DNA of 64,000 nucleotides, taken from the NCBI GenBank assembly GCA_963711465.1, contig CAVQEG010000003.1, positions 124,001 through 188,000 of the forward strand, read 5' to 3'. Below are positions 35,918-46,243 of this stretch, in pieces. Source of the DNA: CAVQEG01 sp963711465. GTDB lineage: Bacteria > Bacteroidota > Ignavibacteria > OLB7. Positions within the stretch are counted from its first letter, which is position 1. Each line of letters opens with the position of its first letter. The notes below the pieces were generated by a model. The model saw only the letters and a list, made by a program, of their open reading frames with translations, was not told where the DNA came from and searched no databases. The position numbers were made by a program, and so were the translations under genes.

Positions 35918-38767
35918 TCAGTCGAGCTTTCCGGCAGAGAGCTGGTCCACCGAGAAGGAGAGTCCGAGTGAGAAGGAGCGGCCCTCGTCGTAGCGCTCGA
36001 CGTCGATCTGTTCGCCGGTCGGGAACTCCATCCGCAGCACGTGCTGGGCATCGAGGAGGTTGTTCGCGGCGAACTTGAGCATCAGTCCGGCCGGAAGGCG
36101 CTGGCTGATGGTGAAGTCGAGCTCTGAGCGCGGCTGCTCGTAGGTGTCGGGCACTCCGTTGGTGCCGACCATCGAGAGTCGCGCGCCGAAGACGTTGTAC
36201 AGTAGTGTCGCGGTGGTCCCGCTCTCGTAGTTGCCGTAGCCGAGCTGTGCGTTGACCACGAAGGGCGACTGGCCCTGCAGCGGTCGCGTGCTGCTCGTCA
36301 GCGCCGCGGGCGACACCTCCTCGACCGCGCGGCCGTCGAAGGCGAGCACCGTGGAGCTCGCGTTCTCGAAGCTGACGTGCGACTGCACGAGCGTCAGGTT
36401 CGCTCCGATCGAGAAGTCCGACAGCCCGTCGGCAATGAAGTCGAGTGCCTTGCGCGCTTCGAACTCGGCGCCGTAGGTCCACGCGCCGGGTGCGTTCACC
36501 GGCTCGACGATCGGACCCGAGCTGCCGATGCGGTAGAACTGCTCGATGGGCGCATCGAAGTTCTTGTAGAACCCGCTCACCGCCAGCACCTCACCGCCAC
36601 GCGGGAACCACTCCCAGCGCAGATCGAGGTTGACGATTTTCGTCTCGGTCAGTCCCGGATTGCCGAAGGTGTACTGGCGGTAGTCCTCGAAGCCGAACGG
36701 CGCGAGTTCGCGGAACTCCGGTCGGGCGACCGTCTGCGTGGCCGAGGCACGCACGTTCATGTCGCCGGCGACGGTGTAGACGAGGTTGATCGAGGGAAGG
36801 ACGTCGAGCACACTGCGCCTGGCATCGAGCTCCGGGCTTCGCACGCCGGTCGTCGGATGTACGGTGGTCAGCCCGAGGTCCCAGTTCTCCAGTCGCGCGC
36901 CGCCGATGAATCGCAGCGACGCGGTGATCGGCAGATCGATCATCGCGTATCCGGCGGAGATCGTTTCGTCGGCGTTGTAGCCGTCGGTCGCCCGCGTCTG
37001 GTCGACGAAGGAGATGTAGCCGTCGCGGACGTTCTGCGGCGTGAAGAGTTCCTCGGCCGGAAGCGCCAGGACCGACGCGTCGAACTTCTTGGAGAAGAAC
37101 ACGAAGCGGTGCGCGGCGAAGTCGCGACTGCGCATACGCTCGAGGCCGCCGACCTTGATCTTGCCGGTGAGATCGCCGAAGAGCGATACCGGAACGGTCC
37201 AGTCCAGGCCAACGTTGGTCTCGCCATCATCGAGCGTGCTGAAGAACCGCGAGTTGTTACCGCCGAAGCTGCTGGCGAACTCATACGGCTGGTCCGGCGT
37301 GTTCCGCACGTAGCTGACCGAGCGGGTATCGGGTTCGGAGCGACCGGCCATCGAGCGGGCGACGTGCCACTGGAGCTTCGAGTCGAGCAGGCCGGCCAGC
37401 TGGTGTTCGCCGTTGAGCTGCAGACTGGTCAGCGAGCGCTCGGTGAAGCGGAGGCGGGTATAGAGCAGTTCGCCGGTGGTACTGAGGTTCAGATCGCCTT
37501 CGACGCGGCGCGCCTCGTCATCGCTGGAGCGGTTGACGATGGCTTTGAAGCTGACCTTGCTCGACGGGGAGAAGCGCGCGCTGATGCTGGCCAGGCCACC
37601 CCAGAGCACGCTCTGATCGGCGATGGCGGCGTTGAAGTCATAGCGCAGGTCGTGCAATCCGTTCGTCTCGGTCGCCAGCAGCGGATAGCGTTCGAGCTCG
37701 TCGTGCAGCGAGTATCCGTTGGTGTAGGAGGTGCTCAGCAGGTAGCCGACGGGGAATCCGACGTCGGCCTGGTCGCCGACCGACAGCGAGAAGGAGCGAT
37801 TGACCGGAAGCGTCGACTGGTGCGGAGTGTAGACATCGCTGAACTGTGCCAGACGGGCCGCTTCGGCGTCGGCTCCGGAGCCACCCGGGAGGTTCGCCGG
37901 CATCTGGCGAGTTCCGTCATCGAGCCCGAGCCAGTCGAGGCCGCCGCCAGGGTAGGACAGACCGCTCGAGCCGAACTGCGACTCGGTGTTGGCGCTGGTG
38001 CCGGCGGTGAGGGAGAAGAGGAAGTGTTCGGGAAATTCGCGCGTGTCGATTTTCACCAGCCCGCCGGCGAAGTCGCCGGGATTGTCGGGTGTAAATGTTT
38101 TGATGGTCGTCAGGCGGTTGAGCATGCTCGAGGGGAAGAGGTCGAACGGCACCACCTTCTTCTCCGGTTCCGGCGACGGCAGATCGATGCCGTTGAGCTG
38201 CGTGGCGCTGTAGCGTTCGGAGAGGCCGCGGACGACGACGTACTTGTTGCCGATGACCGAGACGCCGGTGACGCGCTTCATGGCGTCGCCGGCATCGCTT
38301 GCCGATGAGCGCGAGATCTGATCGGCGGAGATGCCGTCGCTGACGGTGGCCGAGCGTCGGCGTTCGGCGAGCACGGCGTTCTCACTGGTGGAGGCGGCCT
38401 GTGCCGTCACTGTGACAGTACGGCCCTGGAGCACCTTCTGCGAGAGCGTGACGTCCTGGCGGAGGGTCGCGCCGGGTTTGACGGTGATCCCCTCGATGTT
38501 CTTCGCACCGTATCCGACCGAGGAGTACGAGATGGTGTACTCACCGGCGGGCACGTTGCGGATGGTGTAGGTGCCGTCGACAGTGGTCGAGGCGCCGAGC
38601 TTCTGATTGAGAATTCGGACGGTGGCGCCGACGACCGGGTCACCGCTGGTGGCGTCGACCACGTGGCCGACGACCGTTCCGCTCTTCTGCGCCCAGGTCG
38701 TTGCCGGCAGCCCGCAGAATGCGGCGGCGATGACGAGGACGAGTACGTGCGTTGGGATTCGCTTCAT
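35918..38767 (-). CDS. TonB-dependent receptor with carboxypeptidase-like N-terminal domain
   Basis: The 949-residue outer-membrane receptor begins with a signal peptide ending ATTWAQ. A carboxypeptidase-regulatory-like domain follows (residues 30-115; GHVVDATSGDPVVGATVRI, YTISYSSVGYG). Next come a plug (MKRVTGVSVIGNKYVVVRGL and RYSATQLNGIDLPSPEP) and a 22-strand-type barrel. The barrel ends with a Phe/Asp-rich strand. It imports a large or scarce ligand using TonB energy. The ligand is unknown, and no SusD-like gene follows, only the beta-helix lipoprotein. Confidence 0.95.
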   Translation of the reverse strand: MKRIPTHVLVLVIAAAFCGLPATTWAQKSGTVVGHVVDATSGDPVVGATVRILNQKLGASTTVDGTYTIRNVPAGEYTISYSSVGYGAKNIEGITVKPGATLRQDVTLSQKVLQGRTVTVTAQAASTSENAVLAERRRSATVSDGISADQISRSSASDAGDAMKRVTGVSVIGNKYVVVRGLSERYSATQLNGIDLPSPEPEKKVVPFDLFPSSMLNRLTTIKTFTPDNPGDFAGGLVKIDTREFPEHFLFSLTAGTSANTESQFGSSGLSYPGGGLDWLGLDDGTRQMPANLPGGSGADAEAARLAQFSDVYTPHQSTLPVNRSFSLSVGDQADVGFPVGYLLSTSYTNGYSLHDELERYPLLATETNGLHDLRYDFNAAIADQSVLWGGLASISARFSPSSKVSFKAIVNRSSDDEARRVEGDLNLSTTGELLYTRLRFTERSLTSLQLNGEHQLAGLLDSKLQWHVARSMAGRSEPDTRSVSYVRNTPDQPYEFASSFGGNNSRFFSTLDDGETNVGLDWTVPVSLFGDLTGKIKVGGLERMRSRDFAAHRFVFFSKKFDASVLALPAEELFTPQNVRDGYISFVDQTRATDGYNADETISAGYAMIDLPITASLRFIGGARLENWDLGLTTVHPTTGVRSPELDARRSVLDVLPSINLVYTVAGDMNVRASATQTVARPEFRELAPFGFEDYRQYTFGNPGLTETKIVNLDLRWEWFPRGGEVLAVSGFYKNFDAPIEQFYRIGSSGPIVEPVNAPGAWTYGAEFEARKALDFIADGLSDFSIGANLTLVQSHVSFENASSTVLAFDGRAVEEVSPAALTSSTRPLQGQSPFVVNAQLGYGNYESGTTATLLYNVFGARLSMVGTNGVPDTYEQPRSELDFTISQRLPAGLMLKFAANNLLDAQHVLRMEFPTGEQIDVERYDEGRSFSLGLSFSVDQLSAGKLD

Positions 38768-39249
38768 GGGTCTGTGGCTGTTGTCGCACCGTCATCCGTG
38801 TGGCTGCCCTGCCGACTGTTCATCCGGTTCGGATCGAGGTCAGGCAGAGCCGGATGGCGGTATCGAATTGCTGTGTTGTAAATCCGGTTGAATCGGATGT
38901 GTGCCGAACGTTTACGAATGTCCCGCAGTGGGTATTCCGGTCGGGACAGATCGCAATGTTATGCGGGTTGACGGGCGTCGTCAACGAGGTGGAGGCGGTG
39001 TTACGTGGACGTAATACGCGGTGTCCAGAAATCGCGGTTGTTACCGTTTCTTAACGCGGATTTGACTGGCGGATCGAGGCGGCGTGAGGAGAGATGGGCG
39101 ACGTCAGTGGCCGTGTGCAGGCTGCTGGCGCTGGAGTCGATTCGTATCTTCGAAATTTCCTGTCGCACGCACCGACGGGTCACCGCAGGTGGCACCGATG
39201 ACCTCGCGTTGCTGCCGGCAGCATCGTCCGCACCCACTACGTTTCAGAC
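38768..39249. other. Divergent regulatory gap between receptor and mutS
   Basis: The 482-base gap drives the receptor leftward and mutS rightward. It is more AT-rich near 38880-38960 than its surroundings. A TATCTT hexamer at 39145-39150 lies about 100 bases before mutS. I see no riboswitch fold, RNA gene or convincing small frame. Confidence 0.45.
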
Positions 39250-41934
39250 ATGAGCACCAGGCGCACGCCGCTGATGCGGCAGTACCACCAGATCAAGGAC
39301 CGGTACCCCGACACGATTCTCCTGTTCCGACTCGGCGACTTCTTCGAGACCTTCGAGGAGGATGCGGCGATCGCGGCGAAGGTGTGCGGGCTGACGCTGA
39401 CGAAACGCGGAAACGGTTCGGAGGAGGAGACGCCGCTGGCCGGATTTCCTCACCACCAGCTCGACAACTACCTGCCGAAGCTCGTTCGTGCCGGCTACCG
39501 CGTGGCCGTCTGTGAGCAGATGGAGGATCCGAAGAGCGCGCGCGGTATCGTCCGGCGCGACGTCGTCGAGGTGGTCACACCCGGCGTGGCGCTCAACGAT
39601 CGCCTGCTCGATGCGGGGCGGAACAACTATCTGGCGGCAGTGCTCTTCTCCGGCGAGCGCGCCGGCCTCGCCTTCTGCGACATCTCGACCGGTGAGTTCT
39701 CGGCGGTCGATCTTGCCGCGCGCGAGCTTCCGGAGGTGCTCGAGACGATCGCTCCATCGGAGATCGTCGTCGCCCGCGGCCAGCGCGATCTGGTCGAATC
39801 GCTCCGGCTCAGCTCCGATCCGCGCCTGACACGGCTGGAGGACTGGATCTTCGATGGGGAATACGGACGGGAGCGGCTTCAGGAACACTTCGGGACGCAG
39901 TCGCTGAAGGGGTTCGGCCTGGAGGAGCAGCCGCTGGCCACACGCGCGGCGGGGGCGGTGATGCACTATCTGATGGAGACGCAGCGGGCGCGGCTGCCGC
40001 ACATCCGGCGCATCACGCGGTACGCCCACGGCGAGTACATCACGCTGGACGCAGCGACCAAGCGCAACCTCGAGATCACGATGGCGGCCGCCGACGGCGC
40101 ACGGGAGGGTTCGCTCCTCGGCGTGATCGATCGTACCTCGACATCGATGGGAGGACGGCTGCTGAAGCGCTGGGTGGTGCATCCGCTCAAGTCGCGCGAG
40201 CAGATCGACAAGCGGCTCGATGCGGTCGGCAACCTGGTCGCTGACGCCTCGGTTACCGAGGAGCTGCAGCGCGAACTGCGGTCGATGGGCGACCTCGAGC
40301 GGCTGTTCGCTCGCGTGGCGACGCTGCGCGCGATGCCGAGGGATCTGGCGGCGATCCGTTCGTCACTCGAACGCCTGCCACGCGTGGTCGATCTGCTCGG
40401 ACGGCTCGAGGCGGCCACGCTGACGACGCTCGCCCGCGCGATGGAGTATCCCGCCGAACTCGTCGAGCGGCTGCAGCACGCGCTGCCCGATGAACCGCCC
40501 GCCACGCTCGATGGCGGAGCGATCCGCGATGGATTCTCTCCCGAGCTCGACGAGCTGCGCGACCTGCGCGCCAGCGGCAAGGGCTACATCGAGTCGCTGC
40601 AGGCGCGTGAACGCGAGCGAACGGGAATCGGGTCGCTGAAGGTGGGATTCAACAATGTCTTCGGATACTACATCGAGATCACCCACGCCAATCGCGATCG
40701 CGTACCCGACGACTACACCCGCCGTCAGACGCTGACCAATGCCGAACGGTACATCACGCCGGAGCTGAAGGACTACGAGGAGAAGGTGCTCAACGCCGAG
40801 GAGAAGATCGCCGCGCTGGAGCGGGAGCTTTTCTCGCAGCTGATTGCATTCACCGCCGAGCATTCCGAACCGATTCTCCGCAACGCCCAGCTTCTGGCGA
40901 TGCTCGACTGTTTCGTGTCGTTTGCACTCGTGGCGCGCGAGCGCGGCTACACGCGGCCGAGCGTCGAGGAGTCCGATCGTCTCGAGATTCGCGGCGGGCG
41001 CCATCCCGTCGTCGAAACGCTGCTTCCGCCCGGTGAACGCTACGTGCCCAACGACACCGTGCTCGAGGCATCCGATCATCAGATCGCGATCGTAACGGGT
41101 CCCAACATGGCTGGCAAATCGAGCTACCTGCGCCAGACGGGACTCATCGTGCTGCTGGCGCAGATCGGCGCGTTCGTCCCGGCCGAGCGCGCGGTGGTGG
41201 GCATCGTCGACAAGATCTTCACCCGAGTGGGTGCCCAGGACAACCTCGCTGCCGGTGAGAGCACATTCCTCGTGGAGATGCACGAGGCGGCGAACATTCT
41301 CAACAACGCCACCTCTCACAGTCTGATTCTGCTCGACGAGGTAGGGCGGGGCACCTCGACGTTCGACGGAATTTCGATCGCGTGGGCGATCACCGAGTAC
41401 CTGCACGACCACATCGGCGCACGCACGCTCTTCGCCACGCACTACCACGAGCTCAACGCGCTGGCCGAGCGACTGGAGCGGGTGAACAACTACAAGGTGG
41501 AGGTGCGGGAGCACGACGACCGGGTGATTTTTCTCCGTACGGTAACACCAGGTACGGCCGACCACTCCTATGGAATACAGGTCGCGCAGATGGCCGGCCT
41601 TCCCGTCGAGGTAACCGACCGCGCGGCGGAGATCATGCGCGGACTCGAGGCGACATCGGCGACGCCGGACGATCGGACTCAACGGGAGAATGCGGACGTC
41701 CCCGACGAGGGTGGACCCTCCGTCCGTCCGCCATCGACCGCCGGCATTCCGGAGCCATCGCCTGCCCGAGCGCAGGTCTCGCTCTTCGAGGTTGCGCCCG
41801 ATCCCGTCCTCGAGGCGCTTCGTCGCCGGTTGCGCGAACTGGACATCAACGCCATGACCCCGATCGACGCGATGCTGGAGCTCGAGCGGTTGCGGGCGAT
41901 GATCGACGCGAACGGGGCGGACGCGGGGGGCTGA
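39250..41934 (+). CDS. mutS: DNA mismatch repair protein MutS
   Basis: This is the mismatch-recognition ATPase of methyl-independent or MutL-dependent repair. The mismatch-wedge motif is in DFFETFEEDA near residue 31. The ATPase has Walker A GPNMAGKSSYLRQ near 617, Walker B/D-loop DEVGRGTSTFDG near 696, and the dimer His region TLFATHYHEL near 730. The length of 894 residues is normal for MutS1. The C-terminal tail keeps a helix (ALRRRLRELDINAMTPIDAM) used for oligomerisation. No Shine-Dalgarno is visible and the gene stands alone. Confidence 0.98.
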   Translation: MSTRRTPLMRQYHQIKDRYPDTILLFRLGDFFETFEEDAAIAAKVCGLTLTKRGNGSEEETPLAGFPHHQLDNYLPKLVRAGYRVAVCEQMEDPKSARGIVRRDVVEVVTPGVALNDRLLDAGRNNYLAAVLFSGERAGLAFCDISTGEFSAVDLAARELPEVLETIAPSEIVVARGQRDLVESLRLSSDPRLTRLEDWIFDGEYGRERLQEHFGTQSLKGFGLEEQPLATRAAGAVMHYLMETQRARLPHIRRITRYAHGEYITLDAATKRNLEITMAAADGAREGSLLGVIDRTSTSMGGRLLKRWVVHPLKSREQIDKRLDAVGNLVADASVTEELQRELRSMGDLERLFARVATLRAMPRDLAAIRSSLERLPRVVDLLGRLEAATLTTLARAMEYPAELVERLQHALPDEPPATLDGGAIRDGFSPELDELRDLRASGKGYIESLQARERERTGIGSLKVGFNNVFGYYIEITHANRDRVPDDYTRRQTLTNAERYITPELKDYEEKVLNAEEKIAALERELFSQLIAFTAEHSEPILRNAQLLAMLDCFVSFALVARERGYTRPSVEESDRLEIRGGRHPVVETLLPPGERYVPNDTVLEASDHQIAIVTGPNMAGKSSYLRQTGLIVLLAQIGAFVPAERAVVGIVDKIFTRVGAQDNLAAGESTFLVEMHEAANILNNATSHSLILLDEVGRGTSTFDGISIAWAITEYLHDHIGARTLFATHYHELNALAERLERVNNYKVEVREHDDRVIFLRTVTPGTADHSYGIQVAQMAGLPVEVTDRAAEIMRGLEATSATPDDRTQRENADVPDEGGPSVRPPSTAGIPEPSPARAQVSLFEVAPDPVLEALRRRLRELDINAMTPIDAMLELERLRAMIDANGADAGG

Positions 41935-42076
41935 CCTCTATATCTTCTGTCTCGAAAAAATTGGTAACATGGTGGTTCGGAAAAATCACCGCTCCATTGA
42001 CATCAACCAGCGCGCGGTTCCCCTCGAGACCGCGCCGATCGCCCAGCAGCACAAGAAGCTCTCGGAGACAACTACT

Positions 42077-45000
42077 ATGAGAAATCTCTACACCCTTTGC
42101 ATCGTTGCCGCGACACTGCTGTTCGTGTCGGGCACGGCAATGGCGGACATGAGCGACTACCAGTTCTTTCATGGAACCGGTAGCGCCGTGGACATGTCGA
42201 GTGCCTCGTCGATACTGTCCAACGGTACCGATGACGGCTCCTCGAGCGCCGAGTCGATCGGGTTCACCTTCGACTTCGACGGCACTGACTACACGTACTT
42301 CAAGGCCAGCGCCAACGGCGTGATCACGCTCGGGACCAGTTCATCGTTGAGCGATCCCGATTTCTATGCGTATGAGAATCTGAACCAGTCGGCTGTCTAC
42401 CCCATCATCGCGCCGTACTGGGACGATCAGATTCTGAATGCCGATATGAAGTACAGGGTCACCGGCTCGGCACCGAACCGGGTGTGCGTGATCGAATTCA
42501 GCACCTACCTCTTCGCGCACAGCACCTCGGACACCTACCACTATCAGGTCCGCCTCTACGAGCACACCAACACGATCGAGTTCTACTACTACTCGATGAG
42601 TTCGGCGCAGACGACCAACGGCAACCGTGTGATCGGCGCGGCGGGATCGACGAGCAACTTCCTGAGCATCGGCACGGGCAGTTCGCCGACGTACAGCACG
42701 ACGTCGAACATTCAGAACGACTTCAGCAGCAATCCGATTGCCGACAACACGCTCTACACGATCACGCGGTGCGTGGTCAACGTGGAGCTCGCCGGTGTCC
42801 CGAGCGAAGGTGGCACGACGAACATGGCCGACCAGGACACGCTGCTGGTCGGCAAGGAGATTCAGCGCGGCGAGACGGGGAGCTACACGCCGTTCAAGGT
42901 CTTCCAGGGTGACAATCCGTGTGACACCCGCACGGCGTCGTTCGCGGTGAACGGACCTGCTGCCGGCGACTACACGGTCATACCGAGTTCGGTGACGGTG
43001 GCGGCCAGCGAGAGCCAGCCGATCACGATCGACTTCGAGCCGCAGAGCGTCGGCGTCCGCTACGCGACGCTGATCGTCACCGACGACAACGGACTGTCGC
43101 GCAGCTATACGCTGGCGGCCACGGGACTGACGAGGATCAACTGGATCGGCGATGTGAACGAGGGCGGCACCGCGGGGCTCAGCGACGGCGACACGTTGCT
43201 GAAGGACAAGCGTGTGCGACGGCTTCAGAGCGGCTCCTTCATGCCGATAACGGTGGAGAATTTCGGAGGGAACGTGGAGGCGCCGGCGGCCGAGATTTCG
43301 CTGACGATCGTCGACACATCGGGGCAGTATTCGATCGTGGGACCGTCGACGGCGTCGATCGGTTCGGGTGAATCCTTCACGCCGACGATCGAATTCGATC
43401 CGAAGTACGTCGGCTACCAGCCGGCGACGCTCATCGTCAACGCGGACGGGGAGATTCGCACGTACGTTCTCGACGCGTTCAGCATCGCGCCGGGCGGTCA
43501 GTTCTTCGTCGACAGCAAGGCGCTCGGACCGGAGACGGGAATGTTCATCAATCGCATCACGTGCGCCGGCAAGGTCGCCACGACCGTCCCGGTCAAGGTC
43601 GTCAACATCGGCGCCGGTCCGTTTGTGCTGACCAGTCTCAACGCGTACAGGACGGACACGACGCTTGGGCAGGGCCGGCCGCCGTACCCGCTGGTCTTCG
43701 ACGGTCTCGGCCGTCCGATTCCGATGGGTGACTACTTCTTCACGCGCACGCCGATCGCCGGCGCTCCGACGCCCGATCAGTTCGTGCAGTATCCGGACAC
43801 GATCGCCGAGGGTCAGACGAAGATGTACTACTTCACGTTCGTCGGGCAGGAGCCGGGCAAGCGATTCGCCCGTGCGTTCGTCGGCACCAACGGCGAGAAC
43901 TTCCGCGGCATCGATCCGTTCGCCGACACGGTTGACGGTCTGCTGACGTTCGACCTCTACGGTCGGGCACTTGGTGCGAAGCTGGCCGACACGGCCGGCG
44001 ATGGTCTCCCCGAGCCGATGGTCTTCGGATCGCTGAGGGTCGGTGATACGACGACGATGACGTACAAATTCACCAACCGTGGCCACTGTGATCTGAAGAT
44101 CGATCTCGAGCGGCTGCGGATCATCGAAGGCGACGTCAACGACTTCACGCTCGTGACGGCATTCGGGCAGAACGTCGTTCCCGGCGGCAAGCTCACCGGA
44201 ACGGTGGTGATCATGCCGGACTCGTCGAACTCGATCACGGTGAAATTCCACCCGCAGCGCTCCGGTTCGCGCCGAGCCACGCTCTTCATGGCGACCAACG
44301 ACTCGAGCATCTATGTGCAGGGATTCAACAACCGCGGCGTCTACCGCTTCGACATCTTCGGAACCGGCAAGACGGGGCTCGACTACTACGATGTGACGTT
44401 CGCGCCGGCACTCATCGATGGTCCGTCGGCACCGGCGGCGGCGCGGTTCGACAACACGTCGGTGGAGGCGAAGACGATCGTATCGGTGGCGTTCACCGGA
44501 GCGGACGCGGCGCAGTTCTCCGAGGACGCGGCCAATCCGTGGCCGACGCTGCCGTACACGATCAATCCCGGAGGTTCACTGCAGCTGCATGTGCTTCTGA
44601 CGGCGACAGGATCGCCGGGCCCGCGCCATGCGGCACTGCAGGTGACGCTCGAGGATGGCGAGGTGCTGAACGTCGATCTGTCGGGTGAAGCGGGTATCCG
44701 CACGCTGGCAGCGACGCCCGGCTCGATGTTCGACGGTGTGAAGATCACCGTCGGAGACCTCGAGCGGCAGACGCTGATGCTGACCAACACGGGGACGCTG
44801 CCGTTGACGATCTCGTCAATGTCGCTCGGGGGTGCGGGTGCGAGCGACTACTCGCTCGGCCTCTTCCCGCGCAAGCGTATCGATCCGGGCGCGACGGAGT
44901 ACCTGGAGGTCACCTACGAGCCGATCAATCCGGCCACGACCTCGACGGCAACGCTCAGCATCGTCAGCGACGGCGGCAATGTCGACGTTCCGCTCAACGG

Positions 45001-45373
45001 AGCATCACAGGGAACGTTGCGGGGCGGTGATGTTCACGGCGATGGCGTCGTTCCCAGCGAGTCCGGCGATCACGACGGCGTCAGCGGTGTAACGACGCTC
45101 GGTGGCGCCGAGGGCATCCAGCTGATGGGTGTACGACCGAACCCGACGAGCGGCGCATCGACAATCAGCTTCCGGCTCGGTTCGCCGCAGCAGGTCCGGC
45201 TCGAGATCTACGACGTCGACGGCCGCCTCGTGCGGACGCTGGTGGACGGGATGCTCGGTGCGGGCGAGCACCATCGGACGATCGCCGCTGGTGCGCTGGC
45301 GACCGGCGTCTACCACTACCAGCTGCGTTCGCCGGATGGAACGTTGAGCGGCCGACTGGTCGTCGTGCGGTAG
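42077..45373 (+). CDS. Large surface protein with Ig-like (ASPM/choice-of-anchor) repeats and T9SS domain
   Basis: The 1098-residue precursor has a signal peptide (CIVAATLLFVSGTAMA) and an N-terminal lectin-like or nidogen-type region (IIAPYWDDQIL). Repeated immunoglobulin-like domains follow with the ITIDFEPQSVGVRYATLIV and EYLEVTYEPINP pattern of ASPM/SPD-2/Hydin-type modules. A T9SS type A domain closes the chain (MGVRPNPTSGASTISF, then GVYHYQLRSPDG, LVVVR). It is likely an adhesin or structural surface protein. Start 42077 is fixed by the signal peptide. TATCTT at 41941 may be its promoter element. Confidence 0.92.
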   Translation: MRNLYTLCIVAATLLFVSGTAMADMSDYQFFHGTGSAVDMSSASSILSNGTDDGSSSAESIGFTFDFDGTDYTYFKASANGVITLGTSSSLSDPDFYAYENLNQSAVYPIIAPYWDDQILNADMKYRVTGSAPNRVCVIEFSTYLFAHSTSDTYHYQVRLYEHTNTIEFYYYSMSSAQTTNGNRVIGAAGSTSNFLSIGTGSSPTYSTTSNIQNDFSSNPIADNTLYTITRCVVNVELAGVPSEGGTTNMADQDTLLVGKEIQRGETGSYTPFKVFQGDNPCDTRTASFAVNGPAAGDYTVIPSSVTVAASESQPITIDFEPQSVGVRYATLIVTDDNGLSRSYTLAATGLTRINWIGDVNEGGTAGLSDGDTLLKDKRVRRLQSGSFMPITVENFGGNVEAPAAEISLTIVDTSGQYSIVGPSTASIGSGESFTPTIEFDPKYVGYQPATLIVNADGEIRTYVLDAFSIAPGGQFFVDSKALGPETGMFINRITCAGKVATTVPVKVVNIGAGPFVLTSLNAYRTDTTLGQGRPPYPLVFDGLGRPIPMGDYFFTRTPIAGAPTPDQFVQYPDTIAEGQTKMYYFTFVGQEPGKRFARAFVGTNGENFRGIDPFADTVDGLLTFDLYGRALGAKLADTAGDGLPEPMVFGSLRVGDTTTMTYKFTNRGHCDLKIDLERLRIIEGDVNDFTLVTAFGQNVVPGGKLTGTVVIMPDSSNSITVKFHPQRSGSRRATLFMATNDSSIYVQGFNNRGVYRFDIFGTGKTGLDYYDVTFAPALIDGPSAPAAARFDNTSVEAKTIVSVAFTGADAAQFSEDAANPWPTLPYTINPGGSLQLHVLLTATGSPGPRHAALQVTLEDGEVLNVDLSGEAGIRTLAATPGSMFDGVKITVGDLERQTLMLTNTGTLPLTISSMSLGGAGASDYSLGLFPRKRIDPGATEYLEVTYEPINPATTSTATLSIVSDGGNVDVPLNGASQGTLRGGDVHGDGVVPSESGDHDGVSGVTTLGGAEGIQLMGVRPNPTSGASTISFRLGSPQQVRLEIYDVDGRLVRTLVDGMLGAGEHHRTIAAGALATGVYHYQLRSPDGTLSGRLVVVR

Positions 45374-45479
45374 TCGCAACGTCTCGAAATCACGCTACCG
45401 AGTAGCTTCCGGAGTTGCGATCGCGGGGAAATTGGTCGGATTGTGGTGATTCCAGGCCTGCGCCCGTTATTTGCCCGGA

Positions 45480-45689
45480 ATGACGCAGACCGGCGTTCCG
45501 TCCTCTATGCTGCTTCAGGAACACCTGTCACGCCGTACCCGCGCTCGCGACTTGGCGACGCTACGTCTTGGTCTCCATCTCGTTGCGCGACGATCATTGT
45601 GGCACGACGCAGTTCTGCGACGTACCTTTCTCGCTGGCGGACTGAACACCCGCCGGGCTCGTCAGTCGACACTGACTTTTGAAGACTGA
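45480..45689 (+). CDS. Doubtful small basic protein
   Basis: A 69-residue frame from the ATG at 45480, with a basic helical core (LLQEHLSRRTRARDLATLRL). The only support is that its stop lies five bases before a strong terminator hairpin. There is no ribosome-binding site and no family. A noncoding transcript ending at the same terminator is equally possible. Confidence 0.3.
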   Translation: MTQTGVPSSMLLQEHLSRRTRARDLATLRLGLHLVARRSLWHDAVLRRTFLAGGLNTRRARQSTLTFED

Positions 45690-45694
45690 AGGCA

Positions 45695-45721
45695 CGCCCC
45701 GGTCCCCTGTGGACCGGGGCG
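45695..45721 (+). terminator. Strong terminator hairpin at the island edge
   Basis: CGCCCCGGTCC (45695-45705) pairs perfectly with GGACCGGGGCG (45711-45721) around a five-base loop. CTTCGTTC follows. It insulates the chromosomal side from the island. Confidence 0.7.
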
Positions 45722-45885
45722 CTTCGTTCGGCCGGCGCTGCGTCCAGGCGCCGTGTCGATCATCACCCCGCAGCCAAACACAGTATCACCTTACACACTG
45801 CGCCGTCGGCGCCGACCATCGCTGGTCTGCGTGGGGCGCCAGACCTCAACGTACCACCACCTAGCAACAGGAGGAGTGCAACGCC

Positions 45886-46128
45886 ATGCTGACCCGAACA
45901 CTGCAATACCGCGGGAGTCAGATCACGATCGCTGGGCCCGTGCCGGTGATCTACGAACTCGAGGGCGACGAGTGGTTTGTTTCGATGGAGTACTGGGTCA
46001 CCCTATGGCCTCCAACGGACGGCAACTGCAGACTGCCGGGCATTGCAATCACGTGGGACGGAGTGACCGAAGCAGAGCTCGATTCTGCGATCAAGACGGC
46101 CAAGGACCAGCTCGACCTCGAGTCGTGA
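45886..46128 (+). CDS. Small protein of unknown function (island left end)
   Basis: The 80-residue protein is preceded by AGGAGG with good spacing, unlike most chromosomal genes here. It has beta-type segments (LQYRGSQITIAGPVPVIYEL) and a helical end (EAELDSAIKTAKDQLDLE) of the kind seen in small phage proteins. No family is recognised. It is convergent with the 479-residue gene and is the only rightward gene in this part of the island. Confidence 0.72.
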   Translation: MLTRTLQYRGSQITIAGPVPVIYELEGDEWFVSMEYWVTLWPPTDGNCRLPGIAITWDGVTEAELDSAIKTAKDQLDLES

Positions 46129-46243
46129 AAAGCGTAGCGCATGCAACTGACTGGCCCGGCGGCAATTGCTCCCCATGGCAATACATCGCACCGCTGTGTC
46201 AACGGATCCCCAACCAGCGCAGATGCAGCCATGGGTCACGGTG

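Larger units (their letters stand above)
45374..45885. other. Junction between chromosome and phage-like island
   Basis: The 512 bases after the T9SS gene hold a doubtful small frame and a terminator (listed separately), then about 160 bases leading to the first island gene. No tRNA, tmRNA or integrase is visible. The change in gene size, start signals and annotation character puts an island boundary near here, but no attachment repeat can be named because the other end is outside the window. Confidence 0.4.

Noticed and set aside
38768..39249. Cobalamin or other riboswitch upstream of the TonB receptor
   Set aside because: No conserved riboswitch core segments could be recognised in the leader.
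45374..45720. tRNA or tmRNA at the island junction
   Set aside because: No cloverleaf, T-arm consensus or tmRNA tag frame could be found by eye.
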